In this document: in pieces, positions 1-9,900 of the stretch
Position numbering within the stretch: the stretch's first letter is position 1
Layout: each line of letters opens with the position of its first letter
NCBI GenBank assembly: GCA_934133005.1
Contig: CAKPAI010000002.1
Span: forward strand, 186,001 to 250,000
Length of the DNA stretch: 64,000 nucleotides
Source: an uncultured Clostridia bacterium
GTDB lineage: Bacteria > Bacillota > Clostridia > TANB77 > CAG-508
Direction: 5' to 3'
Notes under the pieces: generated by a model
What the model saw: only the letters and a program-made list of their open reading frames with translations
Told to the model about the DNA's origin: nothing
Databases searched by the model: none
Translations under genes and position numbers: made by a program

Positions 1-2409
1 ATATGTTAATCTTATCCATCTGTTTGTAGGAATTTTAGTTGTGCTTTTTACTTCTTCTTTGTTCTCATCTATTACTTCTATAGTTGGCAAATATTCTTTT
101 GAAAATCTGTCAACCAATCTTACTATTGTTAGATTATCAGCAACTGCTCCATCTTCATCGTCAATATAAATATCCATATCAATTAAGTTTGTAGTTGCAA
201 TTACATTTCTTATTTGAAGGGTTGCTGTTTTCTTGTTTGTCATAAAACTATTTGTAGTATATGATGTTACAATTTCTTTTTCTACACTTCCTTGTTTTGC
301 TACTGCCTTTAACTCAATTTTATATGTTGTATTTGATTCCAAGTTTTCAAATAAATTTGCAATTCCATCAGTTTTTAATGAATTTATATCGTCCATAAAT
401 ACTGATTTAATTTCATTATTCTTACTATCTCTTATAATCATAGTGACATTTTGTAAAATATTAACTAGCCTATGATCTGTTTTGTCTGTATTTATTGTGG
501 TCCTTAGATTTGCACTACTTGATGTTATATCATTATCTATATCATATGTTACTTCTAATTTTAAACTACCTAATTTACTTAAACTTAATGTAGTAAATGT
601 TGCACTTCCAATTTCTTGATCTTGTTTTATTCCATTACCATCACCTATATCAAAGTCACCAAAAACTCTAATTGTATAAGTATTTTCTGGATCTAAATCG
701 CTAAATTCTAATTTATTATCACCTATTTCTAAGTTATCTCTTTTTACTACTTCACCATTACTTGATAATAAAATATATCTATAATTATCTATCGTTACTT
801 TATCTTCATTTATTAAAGATACATTTATCGTTACACTTGTTACATTTTGTGCATTTACATTAACTTTTGTAGCTGGAGCTTTCTTAGAAGTTTCTGTATT
901 TCCTGTATTATTCTTTACATTCATTTTATTTCCAGCAGTGTCATATAAGTTAATTTCGTAGCTGTACTTAGAATTTGATTTTAATCCTTCTGGCGATTGA
1001 TATGTAATACTTCCTCCATTTATAATATTTCTTAATAGTCCAGAAGATATTGAATATGTTGCTCCATTTATGATTATTTCACCTTTTGAAATTCCAAAAA
1101 CTGCTTCATCTTTAATATCTGAACTAATTTTTATATCTTTTATTTCTATTTTATTTGAGTATCTTTGTCCATTTTCAAAACTTAGTTCTATTGGATTTAA
1201 TATATCAATCCCTTTTGTAGTTATTTCTTGTTCATATAATGTATTTTCAATTAAGCTTCCTTCTTTATTTCGATATTGATATTTTGCAACAATTGTATAT
1301 GTGGTATCTGGTAATAATTTGGTTACACTTACTGTTCCAGATGAAGTTGCAGAAGTTCTAAATGCAAGTTGTCCATTTTTATAAAAAGCATATGTTACAC
1401 CCTTCATTACTCTACTTGGATCTTTAATCGACACTTCAGCATATGATGTATATACATTAGCTGTAAATTTAGAACTTTCGACTGTAGGTGCAATCCATTT
1501 TACTTCCGGAGTAGGTCTGTCATTATTCTTATTATCATCTTCACTTGGAGTTGTTGGAATTACTTCTGTATTTGTTTCTACATTATTTTCTGGTTTTTGT
1601 TCTGTATTATTTTCTGATTCAGTATTTTTTTCAGTATTTGCCTCTACATTATTATTTTTATCTTCTCTTGGTTTGCTTTCTTTTATAATCTTTAATCCAA
1701 TTAAAAATTGTTTATATGTATATTCTTTATTATAGTCTTCTAGTTTTATTATAGAATTTTCATCAATATCAATTACTTTATTATATATAAACTCATCATT
1801 TTTTAATGTGTAGTAAGTTATAAAACTATTTGTAAAATTTATAATACTATTCATTGGAATTGTATATTCATTAAACATTGTTTTAATTTTGATTTCTTTT
1901 GCATTTACATATAAATTATCTTTGTTTTTCATTAAAATATAGTCATAATAATCAGCTCTTTCAAGAGTATTTGAATTATATAATGCCCCTGATGTAAGAG
2001 TAAAACCTGAATATCCCTCTATTTCCTGAAAATCATCAGTTATTAGAGTGACATCAGAAGATAAGTTATACACAGCTAATGATCCATTTATATATATAGG
2101 ATAATTCAAATTTATATTATCTTGCTTGCTAGCACCCAAATAATATGAATTCAAATTTTGATATATTGAATCCTGCTCACTTACCTTTAACGCCTTTACC
2201 GTATTATCTACATTAAATGTTGAATTTAATAAATTACTTGTTATATCTTTTCCAGATACTGCATATCCATTATATTCCATCGTCATATATGGTATGAATC
2301 TCAAATATATTATATATATAACTAGCAATATTATAATTAAAAAACTTAATAATGTGACAAAAAATAATGGTGTCTTTGTCAATTTTCTTTTTGTTCCTCT
2401 ATTTTTCAT
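1..2409 (-). CDS. Membrane-anchored surface protein with FN3-like repeats (partial, runs off the window)
   Basis: The frame stays open from an ATG at 2409 (SD GGAG 7 nt upstream) to the window edge, giving 803 codons and no stop, so the C-terminus is missing. The N-terminus is basic, followed by one hydrophobic segment at about residues 14-36, so the protein is probably anchored with its bulk outside. A region of about 200 residues precedes an Asn/Glu/Thr-rich linker (about 240-290). After that come several beta-rich repeats whose ends read PDTTYTI, DPENTYTI and ESNTTYKI, the typical F/G-strand signature of fibronectin type III modules. No catalytic motif is seen. I infer a cell-surface adhesion or wall-associated role. 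The exact family is not recognised. Confidence 0.75.
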   Translation of the reverse strand, partial: MKNRGTKRKLTKTPLFFVTLLSFLIIILLVIYIIYLRFIPYMTMEYNGYAVSGKDITSNLLNSTFNVDNTVKALKVSEQDSIYQNLNSYYLGASKQDNINLNYPIYINGSLAVYNLSSDVTLITDDFQEIEGYSGFTLTSGALYNSNTLERADYYDYILMKNKDNLYVNAKEIKIKTMFNEYTIPMNSIINFTNSFITYYTLKNDEFIYNKVIDIDENSIIKLEDYNKEYTYKQFLIGLKIIKESKPREDKNNNVEANTEKNTESENNTEQKPENNVETNTEVIPTTPSEDDNKNNDRPTPEVKWIAPTVESSKFTANVYTSYAEVSIKDPSRVMKGVTYAFYKNGQLAFRTSATSSGTVSVTKLLPDTTYTIVAKYQYRNKEGSLIENTLYEQEITTKGIDILNPIELSFENGQRYSNKIEIKDIKISSDIKDEAVFGISKGEIIINGATYSISSGLLRNIINGGSITYQSPEGLKSNSKYSYEINLYDTAGNKMNVKNNTGNTETSKKAPATKVNVNAQNVTSVTINVSLINEDKVTIDNYRYILLSSNGEVVKRDNLEIGDNKLEFSDLDPENTYTIRVFGDFDIGDGNGIKQDQEIGSATFTTLSLSKLGSLKLEVTYDIDNDITSSSANLRTTINTDKTDHRLVNILQNVTMIIRDSKNNEIKSVFMDDINSLKTDGIANLFENLESNTTYKIELKAVAKQGSVEKEIVTSYTTNSFMTNKKTATLQIRNVIATTNLIDMDIYIDDEDGAVADNLTIVRLVDRFSKEYLPTIEVIDENKEEVKSTTKIPTNRWIRLTY

Positions 2410-2621
2410 TTTATTACTCCTATGTTTTATATAATTTTCCTTCTAAAATTTTAACACAAGCAAAATAAAAAGGCAATAAAAATTACCCTATTTTTTCAAT
2501 TTCCGTAAGGTAAAATTATACCAAATGAAACATGTTTTTACATAAATTTATATTATTCATATTTTTATAATTTAAGCATATATTATTGTATGCTTGTACA
2601 CTTTTTGAAAGGACTATTATT

Positions 2622-3731
2622 ATGATAGTTTTAAATTTTAGAAAAAAAATCAATAAATTTTTTATATGTTGTATTTTTTTAGTTTTGCTATGTATCTTAT
2701 GCTCACATCTTTCTAACTATATCACCTCTTTCAATGAGACTAGTATAAACTATATCCCAATTTCAAATTACATTCTTGCTTCATCCCTTCCAGCAATGGA
2801 ACAAGTATCTTTTGATCAATCCATTTCCGACGCAAATAATAATTTTCTTTACTCTGTTTTAAATTTGCAACTTCCGATTTTAAATTCACTAAATTACATT
2901 GCTGAAATGGATGAAAATGATGAAGATCTGCTTACTCAGGAAAGTCAAAATTTAGAATCAAAACATGCAGAAGTTGGTGCAAACACTCAAGTTGTTGAAA
3001 CCAATGTTCCAAATACATATACCGATAGTAACAATGGAGTTTTTATAAAAAATGGAACAAACTATGAAATTTCACAAGACATTTGGGATACTTCAAACTT
3101 AAATATAAATAAAAATGATATAATTATTTTTCATTCTCATACTTGTGAAAGTTATACTCCAACAGAAAATTATAGTTATGATGAATCTGGAAATTTTAGG
3201 ACTACTGACTTAAACTATTCTGTTGCAAAAGTAGGTTCTGTACTCTCTGACCAACTGCTTTCTTATGGTTTTAATGTAACACATGATACAACTTATCACG
3301 ATTACCCAAATTATTCAGGTTCTTATGGCCGTTCAATGGCAACTGTTGAAAATGTTCTCCTTTCTCATAGTGGAACTGACATAATAATTGATTTACATAG
3401 AGATGCAATTGCAGATTCAAGCTATGCCCCATCTGTTATAATTGGCGAGGAAAAAGTTGCACAACTCATGTTTGTTATTGGAACAGACGGCGGTGGACTA
3501 GAACATCCTAACTGGAAAAACAATTTAAAATTTGCAATAGCAATTCAACAAAAAGCAAATGAATTATACCCAGGACTATTTCGTTCAATATTACTTAGAA
3601 ATAGCAGATACAACCAACAACTTGGAAATGCAGCTTGTATAATTGAAGTGGGTGCTACTGGAAATACTTTAGAAGAATCTATGGGAGCCATGAAATATTT
3701 AGCATTAGTGCTAAATTCAGTGCTACACTAG
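2622..3731 (+). CDS. spoIIP: Stage II sporulation protein P, peptidoglycan amidase/endopeptidase
   Basis: SpoIIP works with SpoIID and SpoIIM at the engulfing septum and cleaves stem peptides from glycan. The 369-residue product has an N-terminal membrane segment (about residues 8-30), a linker, and a C-terminal SpoIIP domain with the metal-binding motif HSHTCESY, the IIIDLHRDA motif, and the conserved EVGATGNTLEES ending. The frame opens further upstream at a TTG (2586), but ATG 2622 is preferred because a GAAAGG SD lies 9 nt before it. It is monocistronic and convergent with hisS. In B. subtilis the gene is expressed under SigE and SigF. Confidence 0.93.
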   Translation: MIVLNFRKKINKFFICCIFLVLLCILCSHLSNYITSFNETSINYIPISNYILASSLPAMEQVSFDQSISDANNNFLYSVLNLQLPILNSLNYIAEMDENDEDLLTQESQNLESKHAEVGANTQVVETNVPNTYTDSNNGVFIKNGTNYEISQDIWDTSNLNINKNDIIIFHSHTCESYTPTENYSYDESGNFRTTDLNYSVAKVGSVLSDQLLSYGFNVTHDTTYHDYPNYSGSYGRSMATVENVLLSHSGTDIIIDLHRDAIADSSYAPSVIIGEEKVAQLMFVIGTDGGGLEHPNWKNNLKFAIAIQQKANELYPGLFRSILLRNSRYNQQLGNAACIIEVGATGNTLEESMGAMKYLALVLNSVLH

Positions 3732-3748
3732 TTGAAGATAATTGTATT

Positions 3749-3840
3749 AGAAAAGTACTTATAGAATTTTAAAATATAGACCTATTCTGAACGAGTTCAT
3801 CTTTAGCGGTCATATTTGTAAAATTTATAAGTACTTTTCT
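3749..3840. repeat. 92-bp near-palindrome between converging spoIIP and hisS
   Basis: Arms 3749-3782 and 3808-3840 are near-perfect inverted repeats about 33 nt long. The outer 15 nt match exactly and the rest differ by single-base offsets. The loop holds a second small palindrome, TGAAC-GA-GTTCA. It could be a long bidirectional terminator (A-run on the left, T-run on the right), but it is much longer than the other terminators here, so a MITE-like repeat is an alternative. Confidence 0.6.
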
Positions 3841-3877
3841 TCAATATATTTTACCTGTTTTGATAGCTTTTAATTTT

Positions 3878-5188
3878 TTATTTTATTAATGCTTTAATCT
3901 CTTTTGTATCAAAGCTTGCATCCTTTTCTTCCCCTGTTTCCATGTTTTTTACTTTTAGTTTATTAGCTTGTACTTCGTTTTCGCCAACTACTATTACATA
4001 AGGAATTTTTAATCTATCGGCATATTTCATTTTTGCTTTTATTTTTTTGTCATTTAAGTAAATTTCTGTATTTATTCCAGCATTTCTTAAATTTGTTCCT
4101 AAAGCAATTGCTTCTTTCATATCATCCATCATTGGAACTATTAGTACATCTGCTACCGATTTTTTAGTAGCTTTTATTAGCCCTAATTCATTTAATTTAT
4201 AGAATAAACGAGTTAAACCTATTGATATTCCTACACCTGGAAGCTTTTTATCTGTATAATTTTCAGCTAGATTTTCATATCTTCCACCTGAACATACGCT
4301 TCCAAGTTCTCTATACTCATTTAAGAAAGTTTCATAAACTGTTCCTGTATAGTAATCAAGACCTCTTGCTATTGTAAAATCAACAGTAATGTTTTCTTCT
4401 GGCAAACCAAACATACGAATATATTTTATAACATCTTTTAATTCATTTACACCTTTTTGATAAGTTTCATTTTTAATATTCATTTCGTCTAGTTTTGCAA
4501 GCTTTTCATCAGTTGTTCCTTCTATTTTTATAAAGCTTACTAGCTTGTCTACTATTTCGTTTGAAACACCTAGTTCAGAAATTTCTTTTCTTACTTTTTC
4601 TTCTCCAATTTTATCTATTTTATCAATAATTCTCATTATATCAACAGAATTTTCTTTTTGACCTAAGCCTTCATATAATCCGTTTAATATTTTTCTATTA
4701 TTAATTTTTATAGTAAAATTGCTAAATCCTAAATTTTTAAATGTTGTGCTAATTACAACTGGAAGCTCAGCATCATGTATTATAGATAGCTCTCCATCTC
4801 CAATAATATCAATGTCACATTGATAAAATTCTCTATATCTACCTTTTTGAGCTTTTTCGCCTCTATAAACTTTTCCTATTTGATACCTTCTAAATGGAAA
4901 ACTTAAATCGTTGTAATTTTTAGCTACAAATTTTGCAAGTGGTACAGTCAAGTCAAATCTTAAAGATAAATCTGTTTCACCTTTATTAAATCTGTATATT
5001 TGCTTTTCTGTTTCGCCACCGGCTTTTGCAAGTAGAACTTCTGATAGTTCAATTACAGGTGTATCTATTGGCAAAAATCCAAATTTTTGGTAACTTTCTT
5101 CTATAGTTTTTTTCATTTGATTGAACAATATTTGTTCATTAGGAAGTAGTTCCATAAATCCTGGCAATGTTCTTGGTTCTGTTTTCAT
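3878..5188 (-). CDS. hisS: Histidyl-tRNA synthetase
   Basis: Class II aminoacyl-tRNA synthetase charging tRNA-His in the cytosol. At 436 aa it has the usual length. It carries motif 2 (FRRYQIGKVYRGE), the histidine-specific signature GLDYYTGTVYE, GGRYENL, motif 3 (GVGISIGLTRL) and a C-terminal anticodon-binding domain starting near VLIVP. It is the last gene of the minus-strand run recJ-relA-MBL-hisS, with 15 nt separating it from the MBL gene. The recJ-relA-hisS linkage is standard in Firmicutes. An SD (GAAAGG) precedes the ATG. Confidence 0.97.
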   Translation of the reverse strand: MKTEPRTLPGFMELLPNEQILFNQMKKTIEESYQKFGFLPIDTPVIELSEVLLAKAGGETEKQIYRFNKGETDLSLRFDLTVPLAKFVAKNYNDLSFPFRRYQIGKVYRGEKAQKGRYREFYQCDIDIIGDGELSIIHDAELPVVISTTFKNLGFSNFTIKINNRKILNGLYEGLGQKENSVDIMRIIDKIDKIGEEKVRKEISELGVSNEIVDKLVSFIKIEGTTDEKLAKLDEMNIKNETYQKGVNELKDVIKYIRMFGLPEENITVDFTIARGLDYYTGTVYETFLNEYRELGSVCSGGRYENLAENYTDKKLPGVGISIGLTRLFYKLNELGLIKATKKSVADVLIVPMMDDMKEAIALGTNLRNAGINTEIYLNDKKIKAKMKYADRLKIPYVIVVGENEVQANKLKVKNMETGEEKDASFDTKEIKALIK

Positions 5189-5203
5189 TTTTTATTTCCT
5201 TTC

Positions 5204-5851
5204 TTAAAATTCTCTTGGTTTTAATTCTAAATAAATCGGTTTTTCCTCTTTTATTTCGGTTGGCTTGCCATGTCCTGGATATACAATAGTCTCATCAGGT
5301 AATTTCAATAGCTTGTTTGTTATTGAATCTATTATACTCACAAAAGAACTAGTTGGAAGATCAGTTCTTCCCCAAGTTCCCCTAAATAATGTATCTCCAG
5401 AAAATAATAGTCCTTCTTCTTTACAATACAAACTACTGCTTCCTATTGTATGACCAGGAGTTGCAATAATATCAAATTCTAAGTCTCCAATATGAATTTT
5501 ATCTCCATCATCAACTCTTGAATCCGCTTCTAATTCAATATCTCCCATATTTATACATTCACTTAAATTTATATCTTCATTATAAAGTCCTTCAGCATCA
5601 GCTCTTAAAATCAGTATCTTTCCACCCTTTGCTTTTTTTAATTCAGTTACTGCTCCAATATGATCAGCATGACAATGTGTTAAATAAATATATTTTAGCC
5701 TTGCCTCTAATATATCTAGCATTTCTATTATTTTTTCTGGTTCTCCACCAGGATCAATCACCATTGTCTCTTTTGAAATTTCATCTTCTACTATATAACA
5801 GTTCGTAGGTTCTCCTAAAGCTGTTTCAACCTTTAATATTTTTAATATCAT
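5204..5851 (-). CDS. MBL-fold hydrolase (YqgX/glyoxalase II-like)
   Basis: Metallo-beta-lactamase-fold hydrolase of 215 aa. It has the di-metal motif THCHADHIG (about residues 58-66), ATPGHTIGS with a further metal-binding His, GDTLF supplying the bridging Asp, and a late PGHG. This is the glyoxalase II-like subgroup that in Firmicutes is commonly encoded between relA and hisS. Its substrate is unknown; hydrolysis of a thioester such as an S-acyl-thiol is inferred only from the fold. It lies 10 nt from relA and 15 nt from hisS, so it is co-transcribed. Confidence 0.88.
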   Translation of the reverse strand: MILKILKVETALGEPTNCYIVEDEISKETMVIDPGGEPEKIIEMLDILEARLKYIYLTHCHADHIGAVTELKKAKGGKILILRADAEGLYNEDINLSECINMGDIELEADSRVDDGDKIHIGDLEFDIIATPGHTIGSSSLYCKEEGLLFSGDTLFRGTWGRTDLPTSSFVSIIDSITNKLLKLPDETIVYPGHGKPTEIKEEKPIYLELKPREF

Positions 5852-5861
5852 CTTTTGCCTC

Positions 5862-8063
5862 TTATTTATTTCTTCTTACTTCGTACACGCTATCAACTTT
5901 TCTTAATTGTTTTATTACATCATTTAATCTTGAAATATCACTTACCTCTATAGTTAATTCTGTAATAACAATTCTTTCTTTTGAAACTCTTGAATTTACA
6001 TTAATCATTGGTATTTTTTCAGTTGTTACAGCATTTATTATATCTGCAAGTAATCCATCTCTATCATTTGAAAGTATTGTAATATCAACATTGTAACTTG
6101 ATGGTTTATCTGTATACCAAGCAACATCAATCATTCTTCCTTGCTCTGTACCAAACAAGTCGCCTATATTTTTGCAATCTTTACGATGAACAGAAACGCC
6201 TCTTCCTTTTGTAATGTAACCAACAATTTCATCGCCTGGTACAGGGTTACAACATTTAGAAAGTTTTACTAGGCAGTTATCTATTCCTTTAACTATTACT
6301 CCACTATTAGATGGTTTAATTGTATTTTTCTTTTCTTTTGAAAGCTCTGCTATTTTTTGTTCAATATTTTCTTCTTTATGATCTTTTCTATATTCTTCTA
6401 ATAATTTGGAAATTATTTTATTAGCAGTTATAGCTCCAAATCCTAAAGCTGAATACATATCATCCTCAGTTTGATAATTATATCTTGCCATTGCAACTTT
6501 TAAATATTCATCTTTTAAAAGCTCTTGATGACTTCCACCTAATTTTTTAACTTCTTTTTCAAGAATTTCTTTTCCTTTTATAATGTTATCTTCACGTTCG
6601 TTTTTCTTAAACCAACGTTGAATTCTTGTTTTTGCAGTTGTACTTTTAACAAATTTTAACCAATCTCTACTTGGTCCTTTTGAATTGTCTGATGTCATTA
6701 TTTCAATAATATCACCATTTTTAAGGGATGTAACAATTGGCATCATTTTGCTATTTATTTTGCAACCCGTCATTTTGTTTCCAACTTCTTCATGTATGCT
6801 GTATGCAAAGTCTATTGGTGTTGCTCCCCTTGGTAGTACTAAAATTTTTCCTTTTGGAGTAAACACATAAACTTCATCTTCAAATAATTCTGTTTTTAAT
6901 GTATTTAAAAACTCTTGTGGGTCTTCTATATCTTTTTGCCATTCCAAAGTTTCTCTTAACCATGAAAGCTTATCTTCAGATACTTTTACGTTTGCCTTTT
7001 TTCCGCCCATGAAGCTTGCTTCTTTGTAAGCCCAATGCGCAGCAATACCAAATTCTGCAATTCTATGCATATCCCATGTACGAATTTGAACTTCAAATGG
7101 AGTTCCTTTTGGTCCAATTAAAGTTGTATGTAATGATTGGTACATGTTTGGCTTTGGCACAGATATATAATCTTTAAATCTTCCTGGCATTGGATTATAT
7201 AATTCATGAACTACACCTAAAGCTGCATAACAATCTTTTACTGAATTTACAATTATTCTTAATGCAAATAAATCATATATTTGGTCAAGAGTTTTATTAT
7301 CTCTTTGCATTTTTCTATATATACTATATAAATGTTTTGCACGACCTGTAATTTCGGCATCAATTTTTTGTTTTTTTAATTGGACTCTTATTTCATCTAT
7401 AATTTGGTCAATAAATTTTAATCTTTCTTCACGCTTTTTATTTATTCCTTCAACTAGTTCTCTGTAATCTTCTGGATATAAATATTTGAAAGATAGATCT
7501 TCAAGCTCCCATTTTAATGTGTACATACCAAGTCTATTTGCAAGTGGTGCATACAAATCCATTGTTTCTCTTGCATTTGCAATTTGTCTATCTCTTGTTA
7601 AAAATTTAAGAGTTCTCATGTTATGAAGTCTATCTGCAAGTTTTATCATAATTACTCTTATGTCTTTTCCCATTGCCAAGAACATTTTTCTGTAATTTTC
7701 AACCTGTTCTTCTTCTTTACTTGTATAATTTAACTTTCCAAGCTTAGTAACACCATCAACCATTTCAGCAATTTCTTCTGAAAATGTTTTTGCAAGTTCT
7801 TCTCTAGTTACTTCTGTATCCTCTACAACATCATGTAAAAGGGCTGCAGATATTGTGCTTTCATCAAGTCCAAGCTCTGCTAAAGTGTAAGCTACTTGCA
7901 CTGGATGAATTATATATGGTTCTCCTGAACGTCTTAATTGGTCACCATGTTTTTCTTTTGCAAAATCATAAGCTTTTCTTATTTTTTTTAAATCAGCTCT
8001 TCTATTCATTTTTTTAGCTGTTTCTAATACCTCTTCTATTGTATGATTTATAACTTCTGACAA
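5862..8063 (-). CDS. relA: Bifunctional (p)ppGpp synthetase/hydrolase RelA/SpoT (Rel)
   Basis: Long Rel enzyme controlling the stringent response, 733 aa. The HD hydrolase domain is intact (IIHPVQVA, LLHDVVEDT at about 75-83). The synthetase domain follows (RFKDYIS...PNMYQSLHT, about 300-330), then TGS (VFTPKGKILVLPRGATPIDFAYS), the zinc-finger-like KLSKCCNPVPGD segment, and a C-terminal ACT domain. Keeping both active sites is usual for the single Rel of Firmicutes. The start is a TTG with a GAAAGGGG SD 10 nt upstream. It follows recJ by 25 nt. Confidence 0.96.
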   Translation of the reverse strand: MSEVINHTIEEVLETAKKMNRRADLKKIRKAYDFAKEKHGDQLRRSGEPYIIHPVQVAYTLAELGLDESTISAALLHDVVEDTEVTREELAKTFSEEIAEMVDGVTKLGKLNYTSKEEEQVENYRKMFLAMGKDIRVIMIKLADRLHNMRTLKFLTRDRQIANARETMDLYAPLANRLGMYTLKWELEDLSFKYLYPEDYRELVEGINKKREERLKFIDQIIDEIRVQLKKQKIDAEITGRAKHLYSIYRKMQRDNKTLDQIYDLFALRIIVNSVKDCYAALGVVHELYNPMPGRFKDYISVPKPNMYQSLHTTLIGPKGTPFEVQIRTWDMHRIAEFGIAAHWAYKEASFMGGKKANVKVSEDKLSWLRETLEWQKDIEDPQEFLNTLKTELFEDEVYVFTPKGKILVLPRGATPIDFAYSIHEEVGNKMTGCKINSKMMPIVTSLKNGDIIEIMTSDNSKGPSRDWLKFVKSTTAKTRIQRWFKKNEREDNIIKGKEILEKEVKKLGGSHQELLKDEYLKVAMARYNYQTEDDMYSALGFGAITANKIISKLLEEYRKDHKEENIEQKIAELSKEKKNTIKPSNSGVIVKGIDNCLVKLSKCCNPVPGDEIVGYITKGRGVSVHRKDCKNIGDLFGTEQGRMIDVAWYTDKPSSYNVDITILSNDRDGLLADIINAVTTEKIPMINVNSRVSKERIVITELTIEVSDISRLNDVIKQLRKVDSVYEVRRNK

Positions 8064-8088
8064 CTTTAACCAGCCCCTTTCACTGTTA

Positions 8089-9777
8089 TTATATACTATG
8101 TCTTATATCTTTTAAGTTTACCTGTATATTTTCAATTCCTCTAAATTCATTTATCTCTAAGTTTCCAATTATATCTATTTTACTTCCAATTGGATAATCT
8201 GTAGCTAAGTTTCCTAAATTGAAACCTATACAATCTATTCTTCTATTCTCATCTTTTACTGTTAATTTTAAATGCTTTCCTTCAGATAAAGTTCTTATTG
8301 ATTCTATTTTTACATTATTTATTTGGAATATTGGCATTTTATTTGCTTCACCATAAGGTTCTAATAATTCTAATGATTTAATATCTTGTATGCTTATCTC
8401 TCCCATTGCAATTTTTTGATCTATTTTTATTATTGGTACAATAGAATCTACTTTCATCTTCTTTGCATAATTTTCTAATGATTTTTTGAACTCATTAAAT
8501 TTTTTCGACTCAATAGTTAGTCCTACTGCCATACTGTGTCCACCAAATTGTTTTATATTTTCTTTACAATTTTCTAAAGCTTCGTGTAAATCAAAACCTT
8601 GTACACTTCTTCCAGACCCTTTTGCGTCTTCTCCTTCAAAACATAAAAGCAAACTTGGTTTAGAATACATATCAGTTATTTTTGATGATACAATTCCAAT
8701 GACTCCGTGATGCCAATTTTGCCCTCCAAGCACTATACAAGGAAGTTCTTGTTCTTGTTTATTTTCCATCATTACTTGCGCTTCCTTAAAAATTTGCTTT
8801 TCTATATCTTGCCTTTGAGTATTGTATTCATTTAATTTTATAGTCAAATTTCTTGCTTCGTCTAAATTATCTGTCAAAAATAATTTTAAAGCTTCATCTT
8901 CATGTCCCATTCTTCCACAAGCATTTATTCGTGGTGCTAGGCCAAATGACACTGCAGTAGAATCAATTTTTTTATATCCAGTACTTTCTATCAATGCTTT
9001 TAATCCTGGATTTTTTGTTTGATTTAATAATCTTAAACCTAACTTTGAAATTGTTCTATTTTCATCTTCTAATGGAACTATATCTGAAATAGTTCCGACA
9101 CACACTATATCTAAATATTTTAATGCTTTCTCTTCTGGTAATTCTAGTCTTTTAGATATTCCTTGGGCAAGCTTAAATGCTACTCCACAACCAGCTAGGC
9201 CATTAAATGGATAAGTATTATCTTTTCTTTTGCAATCAACTACAGCTACCGCTTCTGGTAATACTTCTCCTGTCTCATGATGATCTGTAACTACGGTATC
9301 TATTCCTAAAGACTTGGCAAGTTTAACTTCTTCTATTCCTGTTATTCCACAATCAACAGTTATTATCAGACTTGTTCCTTCCTCTGCAATTTTTCTTACT
9401 GCATTTTCATTTAGTCCATAACCTTCTGTTATTCTGTTTGGAATATAAATTTTTGTCTCTAATCCACATTCCTTCAAAAATCTGTGTAAAATACTAGAAC
9501 TTGTAATCCCATCAACATCATAGTCCCCAAATATTGTTACTTTTTCTTTGTTTTGAATTGCCTTTACAACTCTATCTACAGCCTTTTCCATGTCAGGCAT
9601 TAAAAATGGATCGTGAAAATCCCCTCTTCTTGGACTTAAAAATACTTCTATCTCATCATCACTATTCAATCCCTTATTTACTATTGCCTTTGCAACTAAC
9701 TTACTTATATTGAATTTACTTGCAATTTTTATTGCTTCATCTTCATCTACGTTAATTAATTCCCATTTCTTATTCAA
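8089..9777 (-). CDS. recJ: Single-stranded-DNA-specific exonuclease RecJ
   Basis: 5'-3' ssDNA exonuclease acting in recombinational and mismatch repair. The DHH superfamily motifs are present: FGDYDVDGITS near residue 83 and VTDHHE near 162. The DHHA1 part has FGGHSMAVGL, followed by a C-terminal OB-like domain. At 562 aa it resembles E. coli RecJ rather than the longer Bacillus form. It is the first gene of the recJ-relA-MBL-hisS run. Confidence 0.95.
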   Translation of the reverse strand: MNKKWELINVDEDEAIKIASKFNISKLVAKAIVNKGLNSDDEIEVFLSPRRGDFHDPFLMPDMEKAVDRVVKAIQNKEKVTIFGDYDVDGITSSSILHRFLKECGLETKIYIPNRITEGYGLNENAVRKIAEEGTSLIITVDCGITGIEEVKLAKSLGIDTVVTDHHETGEVLPEAVAVVDCKRKDNTYPFNGLAGCGVAFKLAQGISKRLELPEEKALKYLDIVCVGTISDIVPLEDENRTISKLGLRLLNQTKNPGLKALIESTGYKKIDSTAVSFGLAPRINACGRMGHEDEALKLFLTDNLDEARNLTIKLNEYNTQRQDIEKQIFKEAQVMMENKQEQELPCIVLGGQNWHHGVIGIVSSKITDMYSKPSLLLCFEGEDAKGSGRSVQGFDLHEALENCKENIKQFGGHSMAVGLTIESKKFNEFKKSLENYAKKMKVDSIVPIIKIDQKIAMGEISIQDIKSLELLEPYGEANKMPIFQINNVKIESIRTLSEGKHLKLTVKDENRRIDCIGFNLGNLATDYPIGSKIDIIGNLEINEFRGIENIQVNLKDIRHSI

Positions 9778-9851
9778 TGTTTTCTTACCTACTTCTATAT
9801 TTTCATATATATTTTATAACAAAGCAGTTGAAATTACAAGATGTTATATAT

Positions 9852-9886
9852 AAAAAGAGCCTAGAATAGTAAACTTCCAGGCTTTT
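9852..9886 (-). terminator. Intrinsic terminator of lysS
   Basis: Read on the minus strand, an AAAAGCCTGGAA / TTCTAGGCTCTTTT hairpin followed by T residues lies just downstream of lysS. Confidence 0.75.
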
Positions 9887-9900
9887 GATATATTTAATAA

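Noticed and set aside
1506..1508. Other cgg/ccg strings that might be CGG codons (e.g. near 1506, 3487, 18796, 20186, 50911)
   Set aside because: In frame they read as CCG (Pro) or span codon boundaries (for example GAC GGC, TTC GGA), so they do not weaken the CGG pattern.
5518..5808. Open frames opposite the MBL, relA, rplA, gltX and other genes
   Set aside because: They are AT-rich shadows (Leu/Ile/Phe/His-rich) without SDs, lying inside well-identified genes on the other strand.
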